A stretch of DNA of 64,000 nucleotides from Rhizobium leucaenae USDA 9039. GTDB lineage: Bacteria; Pseudomonadota; Alphaproteobacteria; Rhizobiales; Rhizobiaceae. This document shows, one piece after another, positions 1 through 11,915 of the stretch. The notes beneath the pieces are model-generated. The model did not search any database, was not told where the DNA came from, and worked only from the letters and a program-made list of their open reading frames with translations. The translations under genes were made by a program, and so were the position numbers. The DNA is taken from positions 186,001-250,000 of the forward strand of contig NZ_AUFB01000003.1 in NCBI RefSeq assembly GCF_000426285.1. Direction: 5' to 3'. Position 1 is the first letter of the stretch. Each line of letters starts with the position of its first letter.

Positions 1-1996
1 AGCGCTTGTCGAGAATGTTCACCGCCTCGCGCACGCGTTCGGAGCGTTCGCCCGGGGGATGGCCGAAAGTGGAGTAGGCGAGCATGGCAACGCGTGGCTC
101 ATAGCCCATGCGCCGTGCGAAGCCCGCGGCTTCCTCGGCGATGTCAGCCAGTTCCTCAGACGTCGGCATGTCATGCACGGCGGTATCGGCGACGATGACG
201 GTGCGGCCGCGGGCAAGCACCAGCGACGCGCCGATCACCCGGTGCCCCGGCTTGGCGTCGATGCAGCGGCGGACGTCGCCGAGCGCGGTCGAATAGTTTC
301 GCGTCACCCCCGTCACCATGCCATCGGCATCGCCGAGCGCCACCATGCAGGCGGCGAAATGGTTGCGGTCGTTGTGAATCAGGCGCGTCACATCGCGGTG
401 CAGATAGCCTTTGCGCTGCAGCCGAGCATAGAGATAGTCGATATAGGCCTCGACGCGCTTGGAAATGCGGGCGTTGACGATCTCGAGGCCGGGGCGGTTG
501 AGGTCGATCCCGGCGCGTTCGGCCGTAGCATGGAGCAGATCCTCGCGGCCGAGCAGGATGGCAGTGCCGAGCCCCTGGTTGGCGTAGGATAGAGCAGCGC
601 GCATGACCTGCTCTTCTTCGGCTTCGGCGAAGACGATGCGCTTTGGATGGCGGCGCACGCGTTCGTAGAGTTGCGCCAGCGTCGAGGCGATCGGGTCGCG
701 CCGGGCCGAGAGTTCGCGGGCATAGGCGGCCATATCTGGAATCGCGCGGCGGGCGACGCCGCTTTCGATCGCCGCTTGCGCGACGGCAACCGGGATCGCC
801 GAGATCAGGCGCGGATCGAAGGGCACGGGGATAATGTATTGGGCTCCGAAGCGCGGCCGCGCACCCTGATAGGCGGCGACCACATCGTCTGGCACGTCTT
901 CGCGCGCCAGGCTGGCGAGCGCCCTGACCGCCGCGATCTTCATTTCATCGTTGATCGTCGATGCCCGGACATCGAGAGCGCCGCGGAAGATGTAGGGGAA
1001 ACCGAGGACGTTGTTCACCTGGTTCGGATAGTCGGAGCGCCCGGTCGCCATGATGGCGTCGTCGCGGATGCGGGCGACCTCTTCCGGCGTGATTTCCGGA
1101 TCGGGATTGGCCATGGCGAAGATGATCGGCTTGTCGGCCATGGAGCGGATCATCTCGGCGGAAAAGGCACCCTTCTGCGACAGGCCGAAAACCACATCGG
1201 CGCCCTTCATCGCATCTTCCAGCGTCCGGCTGTCGGTTTTCACCGCATGAGCCGATTTCCACTGGTTCATGCCCTCGCTGCGGCCCTGGTAGATCACGCC
1301 CTTCGTGTCGCAGAGCACGATGTTCTCAGGATTGAAACCCATCGCCTTGATCAGCTCGACGCAGGCGATCGCGGCCGCACCGGCGCCGTTGCAGACGAGC
1401 TTGGCGGTCTTGAGGTCGCGGCCGGTCAATTCCAGCGCATTGATCAGGCCGGCGGCGGCGATGATCGCGGTGCCGTGCTGGTCGTCGTGGAAGACGGGGA
1501 TGTCCATCAGCTCGCGCAGGCGCTGCTCGATGATGAAACAGTCGGGCGCTTTGATATCCTCGAGATTGATGCCGCCGAATGAGGGGCCGAGATAGCGGAC
1601 GCAGTTGATGAATTCGTCGACATTCTCCGTGTCGATTTCGAGGTCGATCGAATCGACGTCGGCAAAGCGCTTGAAGAGAACCGACTTGCCTTCCATGACG
1701 GGCTTCGAGGCCAGCGCACCGAGATTGCCAAGGCCGAGAATGGCCGTGCCGTTGGAGATCACCGCCACCATGTTACCGCGTGACGTATAGTCGTAAGCCG
1801 TCTGCGGATCGGCGGCGATCGCCTTCACGGGAACGGCGACACCGGGCGAATAGGCGAGTGAAAGATCGCGCTGCGTCGCCATCGGCTTGGTCGGATTGAT
1901 TTCAAGCTTGCCGGGGCGGCCCTGCTTGTGGAAGTCGAGCGCTTCCTGATCGGTGATCCCCGTTCCCGAACGCGACGTGCTGTTGCTGTCAGCCAT
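1..1996 (-). CDS. maeB: NADP-dependent malic enzyme fused to a phosphotransacetylase-like domain (partial)
   Basis: It oxidatively decarboxylates malate to pyruvate, feeding acetyl-CoA synthesis from C4-dicarboxylates. The reading frame opens at the ATG at 1996 ([10 protein letters not shown]) and stays open to the window edge, about 665 codons; the family is about 760-770 residues, so the C-terminal end lies outside. The malic-enzyme domain is clear: YSPGVA near residue 48, the [12 protein letters not shown] stretch, [10 protein letters not shown], and the nucleotide-binding [12 protein letters not shown]. From about residue 430 the protein carries the phosphotransacetylase-like extension typical of MaeB/Tme enzymes ([26 protein letters not shown]). 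In the family this extension does not itself have transacetylase activity and is thought to bind acetyl-CoA as a regulator. It is divergent from mutS, with about 110 bases between them. Rhizobia have NAD (dme) and NADP (tme) forms; assignment to the NADP form rests on general resemblance and is less sure. Confidence 0.93.
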   Translation of the reverse strand, partial: MADSNSTSRSGTGITDQEALDFHKQGRPGKLEINPTKPMATQRDLSLAYSPGVAVPVKAIAADPQTAYDYTSRGNMVAVISNGTAILGLGNLGALASKPVMEGKSVLFKRFADVDSIDLEIDTENVDEFINCVRYLGPSFGGINLEDIKAPDCFIIEQRLRELMDIPVFHDDQHGTAIIAAAGLINALELTGRDLKTAKLVCNGAGAAAIACVELIKAMGFNPENIVLCDTKGVIYQGRSEGMNQWKSAHAVKTDSRTLEDAMKGADVVFGLSQKGAFSAEMIRSMADKPIIFAMANPDPEITPEEVARIRDDAIMATGRSDYPNQVNNVLGFPYIFRGALDVRASTINDEMKIAAVRALASLAREDVPDDVVAAYQGARPRFGAQYIIPVPFDPRLISAIPVAVAQAAIESGVARRAIPDMAAYARELSARRDPIASTLAQLYERVRRHPKRIVFAEAEEEQVMRAALSYANQGLGTAILLGREDLLHATAERAGIDLNRPGLEIVNARISKRVEAYIDYLYARLQRKGYLHRDVTRLIHNDRNHFAACMVALGDADGMVTGVTRNYSTALGDVRRCIDAKPGHRVIGASLVLARGRTVIVADTAVHDMPTSEELADIAEEAAGFARRMGYEPRVAMLAYSTFGHPPGERSERVREAVNILDKR

Positions 1997-2109
1997 TGTT
2001 CCTCCAAACCTCCTGTGGGCGACCGGTCCCTCTTGCCCGATAGCTGTTGTCTTCTATAGCGGCGCACGGATAGGGTGGCACCTCATTTTTTGGGAAAAAC
2101 TGCACCTCC

Positions 2110-4851
2110 GTGAACGAACTTATAACCGCCAGCATCGATGCTTTCTCGGCCGCCGAGCTTGCCTCGGAGGAAAGCCGTGCTTCGGCCACGCCGATGATGG
2201 AGCAATATATCGAGATCAAGGCGAACAATCCCGGTTCGCTGCTGTTCTATCGCATGGGCGATTTCTACGAGCTGTTCTTCGAGGATGCCGTCGATGCGTC
2301 GCGCGCGCTCGGTATCACGCTCACCAAGCGCGGCCAGCATATGGGCCAGGATATTCCGATGTGCGGCGTGCCGGTGCATGCCGCCGACGACTATCTACAG
2401 AAGCTGATTTCGCTGGGTTTCCGCGTCGCCGTCTGCGAACAGGTGGAAGATCCGGCAGAAGCGAAAAAGCGCGGCGGCAAGTCGGTGGTCCGGCGCGATG
2501 TCGTCCGCCTGGTGACGCCGGGCACCATCACCGAAGAAAAGCTGCTCTCGCCCTCGGAATCCAATTATCTGATGGCGCTCGCCCGCATTCGCGGCGCCTC
2601 GGAGCCGCAACTGGCGCTCGCCTGGATCGATATTTCGACCGGCGTTTTCCGTCTCGCCGAGACAGAGCCGTCGCGGCTGCTCGCCGATATCCTGCGCATC
2701 GATCCGCGCGAGCTGATCCTGCCGGATACGATATTCCACGATCCGGAGCTCAAGCCGGTCTTCGACGTGCTCGGCCGTACGGCGGTGCCGCAACCCGCCG
2801 TCCTCTTCGACAGCGCCAGTGCCGAAGGGCGTATCACGCGGTATTTCGAGGTCTCGACACTCGATGGCTTTGGTTCGTTCACGCGTGCCGAGCTTGCCGC
2901 TGCAGCGGCCGCCATTGCATACGTGGAGAAGACCCAGATCTCCGAGCGGCCGCCGCTTGGGCTGCCCGAGCGCGAAAGCGGCGCGTCGACATTGTTCATC
3001 GATCCCGCCACCCGCGCCAATCTCGAACTGGTGCGCACGCTTTCCGGCGACCGGAACGGTTCGCTCCTGCGAGCGATCGACCGGACGGTGACCGGCGGCG
3101 GTGCGCGTCTGCTTGCCGAGCGGCTGATGTCGCCGCTGACCGCTCCGGTACGAATCAACGAACGGCTGGATTCGATCGGCTTCCTTACTGAGGAGCCTTC
3201 CCTTTGCAGCGATCTCAGGACTGCGCTGAAACATGTGCCAGACATGCCGCGCGCCCTTTCACGCCTGGCGCTCGACCGCGGTGGCCCGCGTGATCTCTGG
3301 GCGATCCGTCATGGCCTTGGTGCGGCCGCCAGTGTTGCCGATCTGCTCGGAGCCGCATTGCTCCCCGACGAACTGGGAGCGGCACTTGCCGGGCTCCGCG
3401 CTCTGCCGGCCGATCTCGAAGCACTGCTTGCCGGCATGCTCTCTGATGAATTGCCGCTGCTGAAGCGCGACGGCGGATTCCTGAGGGAAGGGGCGAATGC
3501 CGAGCTGGATGAAGTCCGGGCGCTGCGGGACCAGTCGCGCCGCGTCATTGCCGGATTGCAACTGCAATATGCCGAGGAAACCGGCATCAAATCGCTGAAG
3601 ATCAAGCACAACAACGTGCTCGGCTATTTCATCGAGGTCACGGCCGGCAATGCCGGGCCAATGACGGACGGCGCCGAAGCCAAGGCGCGCTTCATCCATC
3701 GCCAGACCATGGCCAACGCGATGCGCTTCACGACGACCGAGCTTGCCGATCTCGAAAGCCGAATCGCCAATGCCGCCGACAAGGCGCTGGCGATCGAGTT
3801 GGCTGCCTTCGACCGCATGGTTGCAGCAGTTGTCGCCGAGGCGGAGGCGATCAAGGCCGGCGCCCGCGCGCTATCGGTGATCGATGTCGCGGCCGGCCTG
3901 GCATTGCTTGCCGAGGAACAGGCCTATTGCCGGCCCCTGGTCGACGACTCCAGGATGTTTGCTATCGGCGGCGGCCGCCATCCCGTGGTCGAGCAAGCAT
4001 TGCGCCGGCAGGCAAGCGGCCCCTTCGTCGCCAACAATTGCGATCTGTCGCCGGCGGCGGGTGGCAAGGACGGCGCGATCTGGCTGCTGACCGGCCCGAA
4101 CATGGGCGGTAAATCGACCTTCCTGCGCCAGAATGCGCTGATTGCCGTTCTCGCGCAGATGGGTTCGTTTGTCCCTGCCGCCTCCGCTCATATCGGCATT
4201 GTCGACCGGCTGTTCTCGCGCGTCGGCGCTTCGGACGATCTGGCGCGCGGCCGCTCGACCTTCATGGTCGAGATGGTCGAGACGGCGGCAATCCTTAACC
4301 AGGCGACCGACCGGTCGCTGGTCATCCTCGATGAAATCGGCCGCGGTACAGCGACTTTCGACGGTCTCTCCATTGCCTGGGCGGCGGTCGAGCACCTGCA
4401 CGAGGCGAACAGATGCCGCGGTCTTTTTGCCACCCATTTCCATGAGTTGACGGTGCTGTCGGAAAAGCTCGGCCGGCTCTCGAACGCTACGATGCGCGTC
4501 AAGGAGTGGGATGGCGACGTGATCTTCTTGCACGAGGTCGGCCCGGGTGCGGCCGATCGTTCCTACGGCATCCAGGTGGCGCGGCTCGCCGGCCTGCCGG
4601 CGTCGGTGGTGGCGCGCGCCCGCGACGTTCTGACGCGTCTCGAAGATGCAGATCGCAAGAACCCCGCTAGCCAACTGATCGACGACCTGCCACTCTTCCA
4701 GGTCGCGGTCCGCCGCGAGGAAGTGGCTGGTCGGCGCGGGCCTTCCAAGGTAGAGGAGGCGCTTAAGGCGCTCGATCTTGACGATTTGACGCCACGCGCG
4801 GCGCTGGAAGCACTTTACGAACTGAAGAAGACCCTGAACAAGGCCGGCTGA
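2110..4851 (+). CDS. mutS: DNA mismatch repair protein MutS
   Basis: It recognises base mismatches and small loops and recruits MutL. The 913-residue product has the full MutS layout: an N-terminal mismatch-binding domain with the Phe-X-Glu motif (GDFYELF, Phe52 and Glu54), connector, lever and clamp domains, and a C-terminal ABC ATPase with Walker [10 protein letters not shown] at about residue 662, Walker [11 protein letters not shown] and the ATHFHEL His loop. The start used is GTG at 2110, which gives about 28 residues before the conserved TPMMEQY; the ribosome site there is weak, and ATG at 2194 is a possible alternative that begins exactly at the conserved core. A small unknown gene follows after 27 bases. 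Confidence 0.98.
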   Translation: MNELITASIDAFSAAELASEESRASATPMMEQYIEIKANNPGSLLFYRMGDFYELFFEDAVDASRALGITLTKRGQHMGQDIPMCGVPVHAADDYLQKLISLGFRVAVCEQVEDPAEAKKRGGKSVVRRDVVRLVTPGTITEEKLLSPSESNYLMALARIRGASEPQLALAWIDISTGVFRLAETEPSRLLADILRIDPRELILPDTIFHDPELKPVFDVLGRTAVPQPAVLFDSASAEGRITRYFEVSTLDGFGSFTRAELAAAAAAIAYVEKTQISERPPLGLPERESGASTLFIDPATRANLELVRTLSGDRNGSLLRAIDRTVTGGGARLLAERLMSPLTAPVRINERLDSIGFLTEEPSLCSDLRTALKHVPDMPRALSRLALDRGGPRDLWAIRHGLGAAASVADLLGAALLPDELGAALAGLRALPADLEALLAGMLSDELPLLKRDGGFLREGANAELDEVRALRDQSRRVIAGLQLQYAEETGIKSLKIKHNNVLGYFIEVTAGNAGPMTDGAEAKARFIHRQTMANAMRFTTTELADLESRIANAADKALAIELAAFDRMVAAVVAEAEAIKAGARALSVIDVAAGLALLAEEQAYCRPLVDDSRMFAIGGGRHPVVEQALRRQASGPFVANNCDLSPAAGGKDGAIWLLTGPNMGGKSTFLRQNALIAVLAQMGSFVPAASAHIGIVDRLFSRVGASDDLARGRSTFMVEMVETAAILNQATDRSLVILDEIGRGTATFDGLSIAWAAVEHLHEANRCRGLFATHFHELTVLSEKLGRLSNATMRVKEWDGDVIFLHEVGPGAADRSYGIQVARLAGLPASVVARARDVLTRLEDADRKNPASQLIDDLPLFQVAVRREEVAGRRGPSKVEEALKALDLDDLTPRAALEALYELKKTLNKAG

Positions 4852-4878
4852 CAACAGGCGATTTCCAAGGATAATCCG

Positions 4879-5172
4879 ATGCATATCGAACATCTTCTCG
4901 CCGAGGTCCGCATTCTCGCCGAACGTTTTTCGCCGATCGCCGCCCGTGGAAAGATCTGCGGCGAGGGCGATGCGCCGGACTGCGAATCCGACCGCGGGCT
5001 TCTCAATATCGCCCTCTCCTGCAGCCGGATTTCGGACATCAGCTCAAGGATCGCCAAGGCCGGCTATTGGGAATGCGAACGGGACATGTTGATGCAGATC
5101 GGCGCCCAATCGCGGAATATATTATATAGTATCAACGAACTCAGACGGTCGCTTGAGCTGCCGCAGCCCTAA
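4879..5172 (+). CDS. Small conserved hypothetical protein
   Basis: This 97-residue ORF sits 27 bases after mutS and 156 bases before glnD on the same strand, so it may ride on the mutS transcript. The product is soluble and helical-looking, with no signal peptide or membrane segment. It has four cysteines (KICGEG, PDCES, LSCSR, WECERD), but they do not form a compact metal motif. I do not recognise the family. Codon use resembles the neighbours, which supports it being real. Confidence 0.6.
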   Translation: MHIEHLLAEVRILAERFSPIAARGKICGEGDAPDCESDRGLLNIALSCSRISDISSRIAKAGYWECERDMLMQIGAQSRNILYSINELRRSLELPQP

Positions 5173-5328
5173 AACTGCCGATTTCTGCATCGACAGCCGT
5201 CACGCTTCGTCAACTTTGACCCGATAGAACTTTCGGAGCCGTTCGCTCCGGATATTTGGTCTAGGCTGAATTAGAGGATTCGGGCGTAGAATGCCTGTGT
5301 CAATCGCCGGGCAAAAAGGCTATAGCGC

Positions 5329-8250
5329 ATGCAGACGAAAAGACAGGCGCGCCAGCAATGGGCCGCGGTCAACGAACAGGATCCCGGTCGGCCGAGCATG
5401 GTAAAGCATGACATCGATTTTTCCGTCATTCTCGACGTCTCTGCGCTGAGGGCGGAATGCGAGACCCTCGCCAAGCGTTATGAGGACAAGAAGGACGAGC
5501 GCCCCGCTCTTCTTGCCTTGTTGAAGAAGGCGAGCCAGGAAGGCCGCGAAAAGGCGCGCCGCCTGCTTTCCGAGGACGGCAGCGGGCTCGAATGTGCGCA
5601 CCGCATTTCCTGGCTGCAGGACCAGATCATCACCGTTCTCTACGACTTCACGGTTAGCCACGTCCATCCGAAGCAGAAGGGCAGCTTCGCAATCACCGCT
5701 GTCGGCGGCTACGGCCGCGACACGCTAGCGCCCGGCTCGGATATCGACCTTCTCTTCCTCTTCCAGCCGAAGCCGGAAGACGAGACGCACAAGGCGGTCG
5801 AGTTCATTCTCTATATGCTGTGGGACATGGGCTTCAAGGTCGGCCACGCCACCCGCACCGTCGAAGAATGCATGCGCCAGGCAAAGTCCGATATGACGGT
5901 GCGCACCGCCATCCTTGAAACGCGCTATATCTGTGGCAACGAACCCTTGGCGCGCGAACTGGAAACGCGTTTCGACAAGGAAATCGTCACCAACACCGGG
6001 CCGGAATTCATCGCTGCGAAACTTGCCGAGCGCGATGAGCGTCATCGCAAGGCCGGCGATACCCGCTATCTGGTCGAGCCGAACGTCAAGGAAGGCAAGG
6101 GCGGTCTGCGCGACCTTCATACCCTGTTCTGGATCTCGAAATATTACTACCATGTCCGCGATCCGGCCGAACTGGTAAAACTGGGCGTGCTCTCGAAGCA
6201 GGAATACCGTCTTTTCCAGAAGGCCGAGGATTTCCTCTGGGCCGTGCGCTGCCACATGCACTTCCTGACCGGCAAGGCGGAGGAGCGGCTTTCCTTCGAT
6301 ATCCAGCGTGAGATTGCCGAGGCGCTTGGCTATCACGCCCGCCCTGGCCTTTCCGCCGTCGAACGTTTCATGAAGCACTACTTCCTCGTCGCCAAGGATG
6401 TCGGCGATCTCACCCGCATCCTCTGCGCGGCACTGGAGGACCAGCAGGCCAAGGCGACGCCGGGCTTATCGGGCGTCATCAGTCGCTTTGCCCATCGCTT
6501 GCGAAAGATCCCCGGCACGCTCGAATTCGTCGAGGATCGCGGCCGGATTGCGCTTGCCAATCCCGATGTCTTCAAGCGCGATCCGGTGAACCTGATCCGG
6601 CTGTTCTTCGTTGCGGATATCCATGGGCTTGAGTTTCATCCCGACGCGCTGAAGCGCGTCACCCGTTCGCTGGGCCTGGTCGACAACGACCTGCGCGAAA
6701 ACGAAGAGGCGAACCGTCTGTTCCTGGCGATCCTGACCTCGAAGCGCGATCCCGCGTTGATCCTGCGCCGTATGAACGAGGCCGGCGTGCTCGGCCGCTT
6801 CATTCCGGAATTCGGCAAGATCGTCTCGATGATGCAGTTCAACATGTATCATCACTATACGGTCGACGAGCACCTGATCCGCACCGTCGACGTGCTTTCG
6901 GAGATCGATAGGGGCAAGGCGGAGGATATCCATCCGCTGACCAATAAACTGATGCCGAGTATAGAAGACCGCGATGCGCTCTATGTCGCCGTTCTGCTGC
7001 ACGACATCGCCAAGGGCCGCGAGGAAGATCACTCCGAGGCCGGCGCCAAGGTCGCCCGCAAGCTTTGCCCGCGTTTCGGCCTGACGCCGAAGCAGACGGA
7101 AATGGTCGTCTGGCTGATCGCGGAGCATCTGACGATGTCGATGGTCGCCCAGACGCGCGACCTGACGGACCGCAAGACCATCATCGATTTTGCCGATAGG
7201 GTGCAGTCGCTCGACCGGCTGAAGATGCTGCTGATCCTGACCGTATGCGACATCCGCGCCGTTGGCCCCGGTGTATGGAACGGCTGGAAGGGCCAGCTTC
7301 TGCGTACGCTTTATTACGAGACCGAACTGCTGCTCGCCGGTGGTTTCTCGGAAGTGTCGCGCAAGGAGCGGGCGCAAGAGGCAGCCAAGGCGCTCGAAAA
7401 CGCGCTGGGAGACTGGAGCCAGAAGGACCGCAAGGCCTATGTCAAGCTGCACTACCAGCCCTATCTTCTTTCCGTGCCGCTGGAAGATCAGATCCGCCAT
7501 ACGCAATTCATTCGCCAGACCGACAAATCCGGCCAGGTGCTCGCGACCATGGTGCGCACCGACAGCTTCCATGCCATTACCGAAATCACCGTGCTCTCGC
7601 CGGACCATCCGCGCCTCCTGACGGTTATCGCTGGGGCCTGCGCTGCCGCGGGCGCCAACATCGCCGATGCGCAGATTTTCACGACGTCTGACGGGCGCGC
7701 GCTCGACACCATCCATGTCAGCCGCGAATTCCCCGACGATGCCGACGAGCTGCGGCGCGCCGCCACCATCGGCAAAATGATCGAGGACGTGCTTGCCGGC
7801 CGCAAGCGCCTGCCGGAAGTCATCGCCACCCGCACCAAGAACCGCCGCAAGAACAAGGCTTTCGTCATCCCGCCGTCGGTGACGATTTCCAACAGCCTGT
7901 CCAACAAGTTTACCGTCATCGAGGTGGAATGCCTCGACCGCCCCGGTCTACTGTCGGAAATCACCGCGGTTCTCTCGGACCTGTCGCTCGATATCCAGTC
8001 GGCGCGCATCACCACCTTCGGCGAAAAGGTCATCGACAGCTTCTATGTGACCGATCTCGTCGGACAGAAAATCTCCAACGAAAACAAGCGAGCCAACATC
8101 ACCGCGCGTCTGAAGGCGGTGATGGCCGGCGAAGAGGATGAGATGCGCGAGCGTATGCCGTCCGGCATCATCGCGCCCGTCGCCACGCGCTCGTCCGCCG
8201 TTGAAAAGCTCGATACGGAAACTGAAAAGAAAGCCGGTTCAGCCGCATGA
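5329..8250 (+). CDS. glnD: Bifunctional [PII protein] uridylyltransferase / uridylyl-removing enzyme GlnD
   Basis: It is the primary nitrogen sensor: it uridylylates PII proteins (GlnB, GlnK) when glutamine is low and removes UMP when glutamine is high. The 973-residue product has the expected order: a nucleotidyltransferase domain with [17 protein letters not shown] from about residue 126 (paired aspartates are the metal ligands), a central helical region, an HD hydrolase domain ([13 protein letters not shown], His558-Asp559), and two C-terminal ACT domains at about 745-820 and 860-935 for glutamine sensing. The start is ATG 5329; an in-frame ATG at 5398 (MVKHDIDF) would remove 23 weakly conserved residues. 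Its stop overlaps the murJ start by four bases (ATGA), so the two are probably translationally coupled. Confidence 0.98.
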   Translation: MQTKRQARQQWAAVNEQDPGRPSMVKHDIDFSVILDVSALRAECETLAKRYEDKKDERPALLALLKKASQEGREKARRLLSEDGSGLECAHRISWLQDQIITVLYDFTVSHVHPKQKGSFAITAVGGYGRDTLAPGSDIDLLFLFQPKPEDETHKAVEFILYMLWDMGFKVGHATRTVEECMRQAKSDMTVRTAILETRYICGNEPLARELETRFDKEIVTNTGPEFIAAKLAERDERHRKAGDTRYLVEPNVKEGKGGLRDLHTLFWISKYYYHVRDPAELVKLGVLSKQEYRLFQKAEDFLWAVRCHMHFLTGKAEERLSFDIQREIAEALGYHARPGLSAVERFMKHYFLVAKDVGDLTRILCAALEDQQAKATPGLSGVISRFAHRLRKIPGTLEFVEDRGRIALANPDVFKRDPVNLIRLFFVADIHGLEFHPDALKRVTRSLGLVDNDLRENEEANRLFLAILTSKRDPALILRRMNEAGVLGRFIPEFGKIVSMMQFNMYHHYTVDEHLIRTVDVLSEIDRGKAEDIHPLTNKLMPSIEDRDALYVAVLLHDIAKGREEDHSEAGAKVARKLCPRFGLTPKQTEMVVWLIAEHLTMSMVAQTRDLTDRKTIIDFADRVQSLDRLKMLLILTVCDIRAVGPGVWNGWKGQLLRTLYYETELLLAGGFSEVSRKERAQEAAKALENALGDWSQKDRKAYVKLHYQPYLLSVPLEDQIRHTQFIRQTDKSGQVLATMVRTDSFHAITEITVLSPDHPRLLTVIAGACAAAGANIADAQIFTTSDGRALDTIHVSREFPDDADELRRAATIGKMIEDVLAGRKRLPEVIATRTKNRRKNKAFVIPPSVTISNSLSNKFTVIEVECLDRPGLLSEITAVLSDLSLDIQSARITTFGEKVIDSFYVTDLVGQKISNENKRANITARLKAVMAGEEDEMRERMPSGIIAPVATRSSAVEKLDTETEKKAGSAA

Positions 8251-9848
8251 GCCTCGTCAAGAAATTCATCACCGTCGGCGGCGCGACGCTCGGCAGCCGC
8301 ATCTTCGGGTTCGCACGCGAAACGCTGATGGCCGCCGCCCTCGGCACGGGGCCGATGGCCGACGTGTTCTACGCCGCCTTCCGCTTTCCGAATCTGTTCC
8401 GCCGGCTTTTCGCCGAAGGTGCCTTCAACGCGGCCTTCGTGCCGCTCTTCGCCAAGGAGATCGAGGCAAACGGCATCGAGGGTGCCAAGCGCTTTTCCGA
8501 GGAAGTCTTCGGCGTTCTCTTCTCGGTCCTGCTGCTGATCACCATCGTCATGGAACTGGCCATGCCGCTCCTGGTCCGTTGGGTCATCGCGCCTGGTTTC
8601 GCTGACGATGCTGAGAAATTCGACCTGACGGTCCGGTTGGCCGCCGTGATGTTCCCCTATCTCATGTCGATGTCGCTGACGGCGATGATGAGCGGCATGC
8701 TGAATTCGCTGCATCATTTCTTCGCCGCCGCCGTGGCTCCGATCTTCCTCAATCTCGTGATGATCAGCGCGCTGTTCTATGCGATTTATTACGGCGCCGA
8801 TCCGCTGGCCACCGCCTGGTACCTGTCCTGGTCGGTGCTGGTGGCAGGCGTGCTGCAACTGGCCGTCGTCTATATCGGCGTGCGCCATGCCGGCATCAGT
8901 ATCGGCCTGCGCTTTCCGCGCTTCACGCCCAATGTCAAGCGGCTCCTGCTTCTTGCCATCCCCGCGGCCATCACCGGCGGCGTCACCCAGATCAATCTGG
9001 TAATCGGCCAGGCGATCGCCTCGGGCAAGGAAGGCGCGATCGCCGCCCTGCAATATGCAGACCGCATTTACCAGCTACCGCTCGGCGTCGTCGGCGTCGC
9101 GGTCGGAATCGTGCTTCTGCCGGAACTGGCCCGTTCGCTGAAGTCAGGCCATATCAAGGAAGCCGCCAATATCCAGAACCGCTCGATCGAATTCGTGCTG
9201 TTCTTGACCCTGCCGGCCGCTGTCGCCCTCTGGCTTCTCTCCGACGATATCATCCGCGTGCTTTACGAGCGCGGCGCCTTTAACCCGAACAATACAACGC
9301 TGGTCGGCTCCATCCTCGCCATCTTCGGCCTGGGCCTACCTGCTTTCGTGCTGATCAAGGCGCTGCAGCCCGGCTTTTATGCCCGCGAAGATACGAAATC
9401 GCCGATGCGCTACACGGCGGTCGCCGTCTTCGTCAATTCGGCGCTATCCATACTACTTTTCCCGGTGCTGGCCGAACGTGGCATCGCGCTCGCCGAGGCG
9501 GTTGCCGGATGGCTGAACGCTGTGCAGCTCTTCGTCGTGCTCTATCGCCGCGGACATCTCACCTGGGAATGGTCGCTGGCGCGCCGGACCGTCATGCTGC
9601 TTGTCTCCTCCGCCGTCATGGGCGGCGTCATCATATATTTGTCTCATCGCTGGGAGCCCCTTCTGGGGTCCGGCTCGACGCTGCTCACCAAGACCGGCGT
9701 CCTGGGCTTGCTCATATTGATTGCGATGGTGGTGTATTTCGCTGTCGCCTTCCTGATCGGCGGCGTGGACTTGGGCATGATCCGCCGCAATTTGAAGCGC
9801 AAGCGACCAGCTCCTGCGCCGGACGCAAAAGCGGTGAATGGGGAGTAA
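8247..9848 (+). CDS. murJ: Lipid II flippase MurJ (MviN)
   Basis: It moves the peptidoglycan precursor lipid II across the inner membrane. The 533-residue protein is strongly hydrophobic along its length, as expected for the 14-helix MOP-superfamily fold, and opens with the characteristic MurJ N-terminal region ([17 protein letters not shown], then [16 protein letters not shown]) that lines the central cavity. [13 protein letters not shown] and the YERGAF segment are also typical. It overlaps glnD by four bases, an arrangement widely seen in rhizobia. The C-terminus ends in a short basic tail ([10 protein letters not shown]). Confidence 0.97.
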   Translation: MSLVKKFITVGGATLGSRIFGFARETLMAAALGTGPMADVFYAAFRFPNLFRRLFAEGAFNAAFVPLFAKEIEANGIEGAKRFSEEVFGVLFSVLLLITIVMELAMPLLVRWVIAPGFADDAEKFDLTVRLAAVMFPYLMSMSLTAMMSGMLNSLHHFFAAAVAPIFLNLVMISALFYAIYYGADPLATAWYLSWSVLVAGVLQLAVVYIGVRHAGISIGLRFPRFTPNVKRLLLLAIPAAITGGVTQINLVIGQAIASGKEGAIAALQYADRIYQLPLGVVGVAVGIVLLPELARSLKSGHIKEAANIQNRSIEFVLFLTLPAAVALWLLSDDIIRVLYERGAFNPNNTTLVGSILAIFGLGLPAFVLIKALQPGFYAREDTKSPMRYTAVAVFVNSALSILLFPVLAERGIALAEAVAGWLNAVQLFVVLYRRGHLTWEWSLARRTVMLLVSSAVMGGVIIYLSHRWEPLLGSGSTLLTKTGVLGLLILIAMVVYFAVAFLIGGVDLGMIRRNLKRKRPAPAPDAKAVNGE

Positions 9849-9886
9849 GCGGCAAATCAGAGGACGGTGAATGTCGGACCTCCGGC

Positions 9887-10074
9887 ACCCCCCTCTGTCC
9901 CTTTCGGGACATCTCCCCCACATTGAGGGGGAGATCGTTGGGAGTTTGCCGTGCTTTCTGCTAAAGCGATAAATTCAAGCTCAGCAGATGCGATACTTGT
10001 TTGGTGCGAGAGGCTGCCGCGCGTTACCAATCTCCCTCCTTGTGGGGGAGATGTCACGACAGTGACAGAGGGGT
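9887..10074. repeat. Inverted pair of RIME-like palindromic repeats
   Basis: Two related copies of about 45 bases lie in opposite orientation at 9887-9935 and 10030-10074. Reading copy 2 on the minus strand, both share CCCTCTGTC, a GACATCTCCCCCACA core, and a GGGAGAT end; each copy is itself partly self-complementary. Such elements (RIME, Rhizobium intergenic mosaic elements) are common in Rhizobium intergenic DNA. The unit sits between murJ and a VOC gene and would form a large stem-loop in a read-through RNA. Identification as RIME is from general pattern, not a database match. Confidence 0.7.
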
Positions 10075-10121
10075 GTGCAATCTCCGCAAACGCGCAATCA
10101 ATTTGGTTCCAGAGCCCTCCC

Positions 10122-10514
10122 ATGCCCCAATCCCTCTTCCTGATCACCCTCGTCGTAGACGACTACGACCGCGCCAAAGCCTTCTATTGCGATTGCCTCG
10201 GCTTCGATTGCCTGCAGGACGAAATACAGCCGGAAGGAAAGCGCTGGGTCGTCATCAAGCCGAAAGGCGGCGAAGGAGCCGCGTTGCTGCTCGCCCAGGC
10301 AACCGACGACAAACAGAGGGCGGCGATCGGCAACCAGACCGGCGGCCGCGTCGGCTTCTTCCTCAAGACGGACGATTTTGTCCGTGACCATGCGGCGATG
10401 ACTGCAAAGGGCGTGCGGTTTCTGGAGCCGCCGCGCCATGAGGTTTACGGCACGGTGGCGGTCTTTTCCGATCCCTATGGCAACACCTGGGACCTGATCC
10501 AGCATTCTTCGTGA
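10122..10514 (+). CDS. VOC (glyoxalase/bleomycin-resistance) family protein
   Basis: The product is a single-domain protein of 130 residues in the vicinal-oxygen-chelate superfamily, whose members include glyoxalase I, dioxygenases and antibiotic-binding proteins. Visible marks are the N-terminal LVVDDYDRAKAFYCDCLGF, where a beta strand leads into the FY-xx-LGF helix, and the C-terminal FSDPYGNTWDLIQ. The start is taken at ATG 10122, because this is where family homology begins; the longer frame from 9951 would translate the RIME repeat. Substrate cannot be inferred. It is monocistronic, between two repeats and trpS. Confidence 0.88.
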   Translation: MPQSLFLITLVVDDYDRAKAFYCDCLGFDCLQDEIQPEGKRWVVIKPKGGEGAALLLAQATDDKQRAAIGNQTGGRVGFFLKTDDFVRDHAAMTAKGVRFLEPPRHEVYGTVAVFSDPYGNTWDLIQHSS

Positions 10515-10627
10515 GACTCCGCCAGATATCCTCTTGATCCCTGCCTGCACGGCGTGCATAAGCCCGGCCGATACCAGAGGTCGAGCGCGAGCTCGCCCAG
10601 GCCCTCCACCAGCCTTTTGAGGACGAC

Positions 10628-11692
10628 ATGACCGAATTCAAGCAGCTCGTATTCTCCGGCGTCCAGCCGACCGGCAATCTCCATCTCGGCAACTATCTCG
10701 GCGCGATCCGCAAGTTCGTGGCCCTGCAGGCCAACAACGACTGCATCTACTGCGTGGTCGACATGCATGCGCTGACGGCTCAGCTCGTGCATGAGGACAT
10801 GCCGGGACAGATCCGTTCGATCACCGCCGCCTTCCTCGCCGCCGGCATCGACCCCGAAAAGCATATCGTCTTCAATCAGTCCGCCGTTCCGCAGCACGCC
10901 GAGCTCGCCTGGATCTTCAACTGCGTCGCCCGTATCGGCTGGATGAACCGCATGACGCAGTTCAAGGACAAGGCCGGCAAGGACCGCGAGCAGGCCTCGC
11001 TCGGCCTCTACGCCTATCCGAGCCTGATGGCGGCCGATATTCTCGTCTATCGCGCCACGCACGTGCCGGTCGGCGACGACCAGAAGCAGCATCTGGAACT
11101 GACGCGCGACATCGCCATGAAGTTCAATCTGGACTACATGGAGCATATCCGCCGCTCTGGCTACGGCATCGACATCACCGTCGGTGACGAGCCTGTGCAT
11201 GCCTATTTCCCGATGGTCGAGCCGCTGATCGAAGGGCCGGCGCCGCGCGTCATGTCACTCCGCGACGGCACCAAGAAGATGTCGAAATCAGATGCTTCCG
11301 ACCTGTCGCGCATCAATCTGCTCGACGACGAAGAGAATATCTCGAAGAAGATCCGCAAGGCCAAGACCGATCCGGATGGCTTGCCGAGCGAGATCGCAGG
11401 TCTTGCCGGCCGGCCGGAAGCCGACAATCTTGTCGGCATCTATGCCGCTCTTGCCGACAGATCGAAGGCCGACATTCTCTCGGAATTCGGCGGCCAGCAG
11501 TTCTCGGTCTTCAAGCCGGCACTGGTCGATCTCGCCGTGCATGTGCTCTCTCCGATCACGGGCGAAATGCGCCGCCTGATGGCCGATCCCGGCCATATCG
11601 ACGCCATCCTGCGCGACGGCAGCAACCGTGCGAGAGCCCGCGCCGAAGTGACGATGAAGCAAGTCCGCGACATTATCGGCTTTATCTACTGA
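10628..11692 (+). CDS. trpS: Tryptophanyl-tRNA synthetase
   Basis: It charges tRNA-Trp with tryptophan. At 354 residues it has the normal length for a bacterial class Ic synthetase. The HIGH-type signature appears as [12 protein letters not shown] near residue 15, and the second signature as KMSKSD at residues 217-222. The Rossmann-fold region contains [12 protein letters not shown] and [16 protein letters not shown], which are diagnostic of TrpRS. The start is ATG 10628. A strong perfect hairpin follows the stop. Confidence 0.98.
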   Translation: MTEFKQLVFSGVQPTGNLHLGNYLGAIRKFVALQANNDCIYCVVDMHALTAQLVHEDMPGQIRSITAAFLAAGIDPEKHIVFNQSAVPQHAELAWIFNCVARIGWMNRMTQFKDKAGKDREQASLGLYAYPSLMAADILVYRATHVPVGDDQKQHLELTRDIAMKFNLDYMEHIRRSGYGIDITVGDEPVHAYFPMVEPLIEGPAPRVMSLRDGTKKMSKSDASDLSRINLLDDEENISKKIRKAKTDPDGLPSEIAGLAGRPEADNLVGIYAALADRSKADILSEFGGQQFSVFKPALVDLAVHVLSPITGEMRRLMADPGHIDAILRDGSNRARARAEVTMKQVRDIIGFIY

Positions 11693-11702
11693 GAGAAAAA
11701 TA

Positions 11703-11870
11703 CCTTCTCCCCGGCGGGGAGAAGGATGCCCAAAGGGCAGGTTGAGGGGGGCGTTACAGGCTGCGCCGTGTCCCCATCGATTTGTCGATTTGCCGGCAAC
11801 CCCCTCGACACGCGTCCTGAGCCTGTCGAAGGGGCCGCGCGACCTTCTCCTCGATGGGGCGATGGCATAA
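11703..11870. repeat. Intergenic mosaic repeat with a perfect 23-base hairpin
   Basis: Directly after trpS, 11703-11725 is a perfect inverted repeat (CCTTCTCCCC-ggc-GGGGAGAAGG), followed by a small GCCCaaaGGGC hairpin. Further along lie GAGCCTGTCGAAGG and CCTTCTCCTCGATGGGG segments that look like pieces of the same repeat family. There is no T-run after the first hairpin, so it is not a classic intrinsic terminator, though it may stabilise the trpS mRNA 3' end. The pattern is typical of rhizobial intergenic repeats. Confidence 0.6.
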
Positions 11871-11915
11871 AACAGGGGCTTGCCATGGCACGGATTTCGA
11901 TGTCAGACTTGGCCC

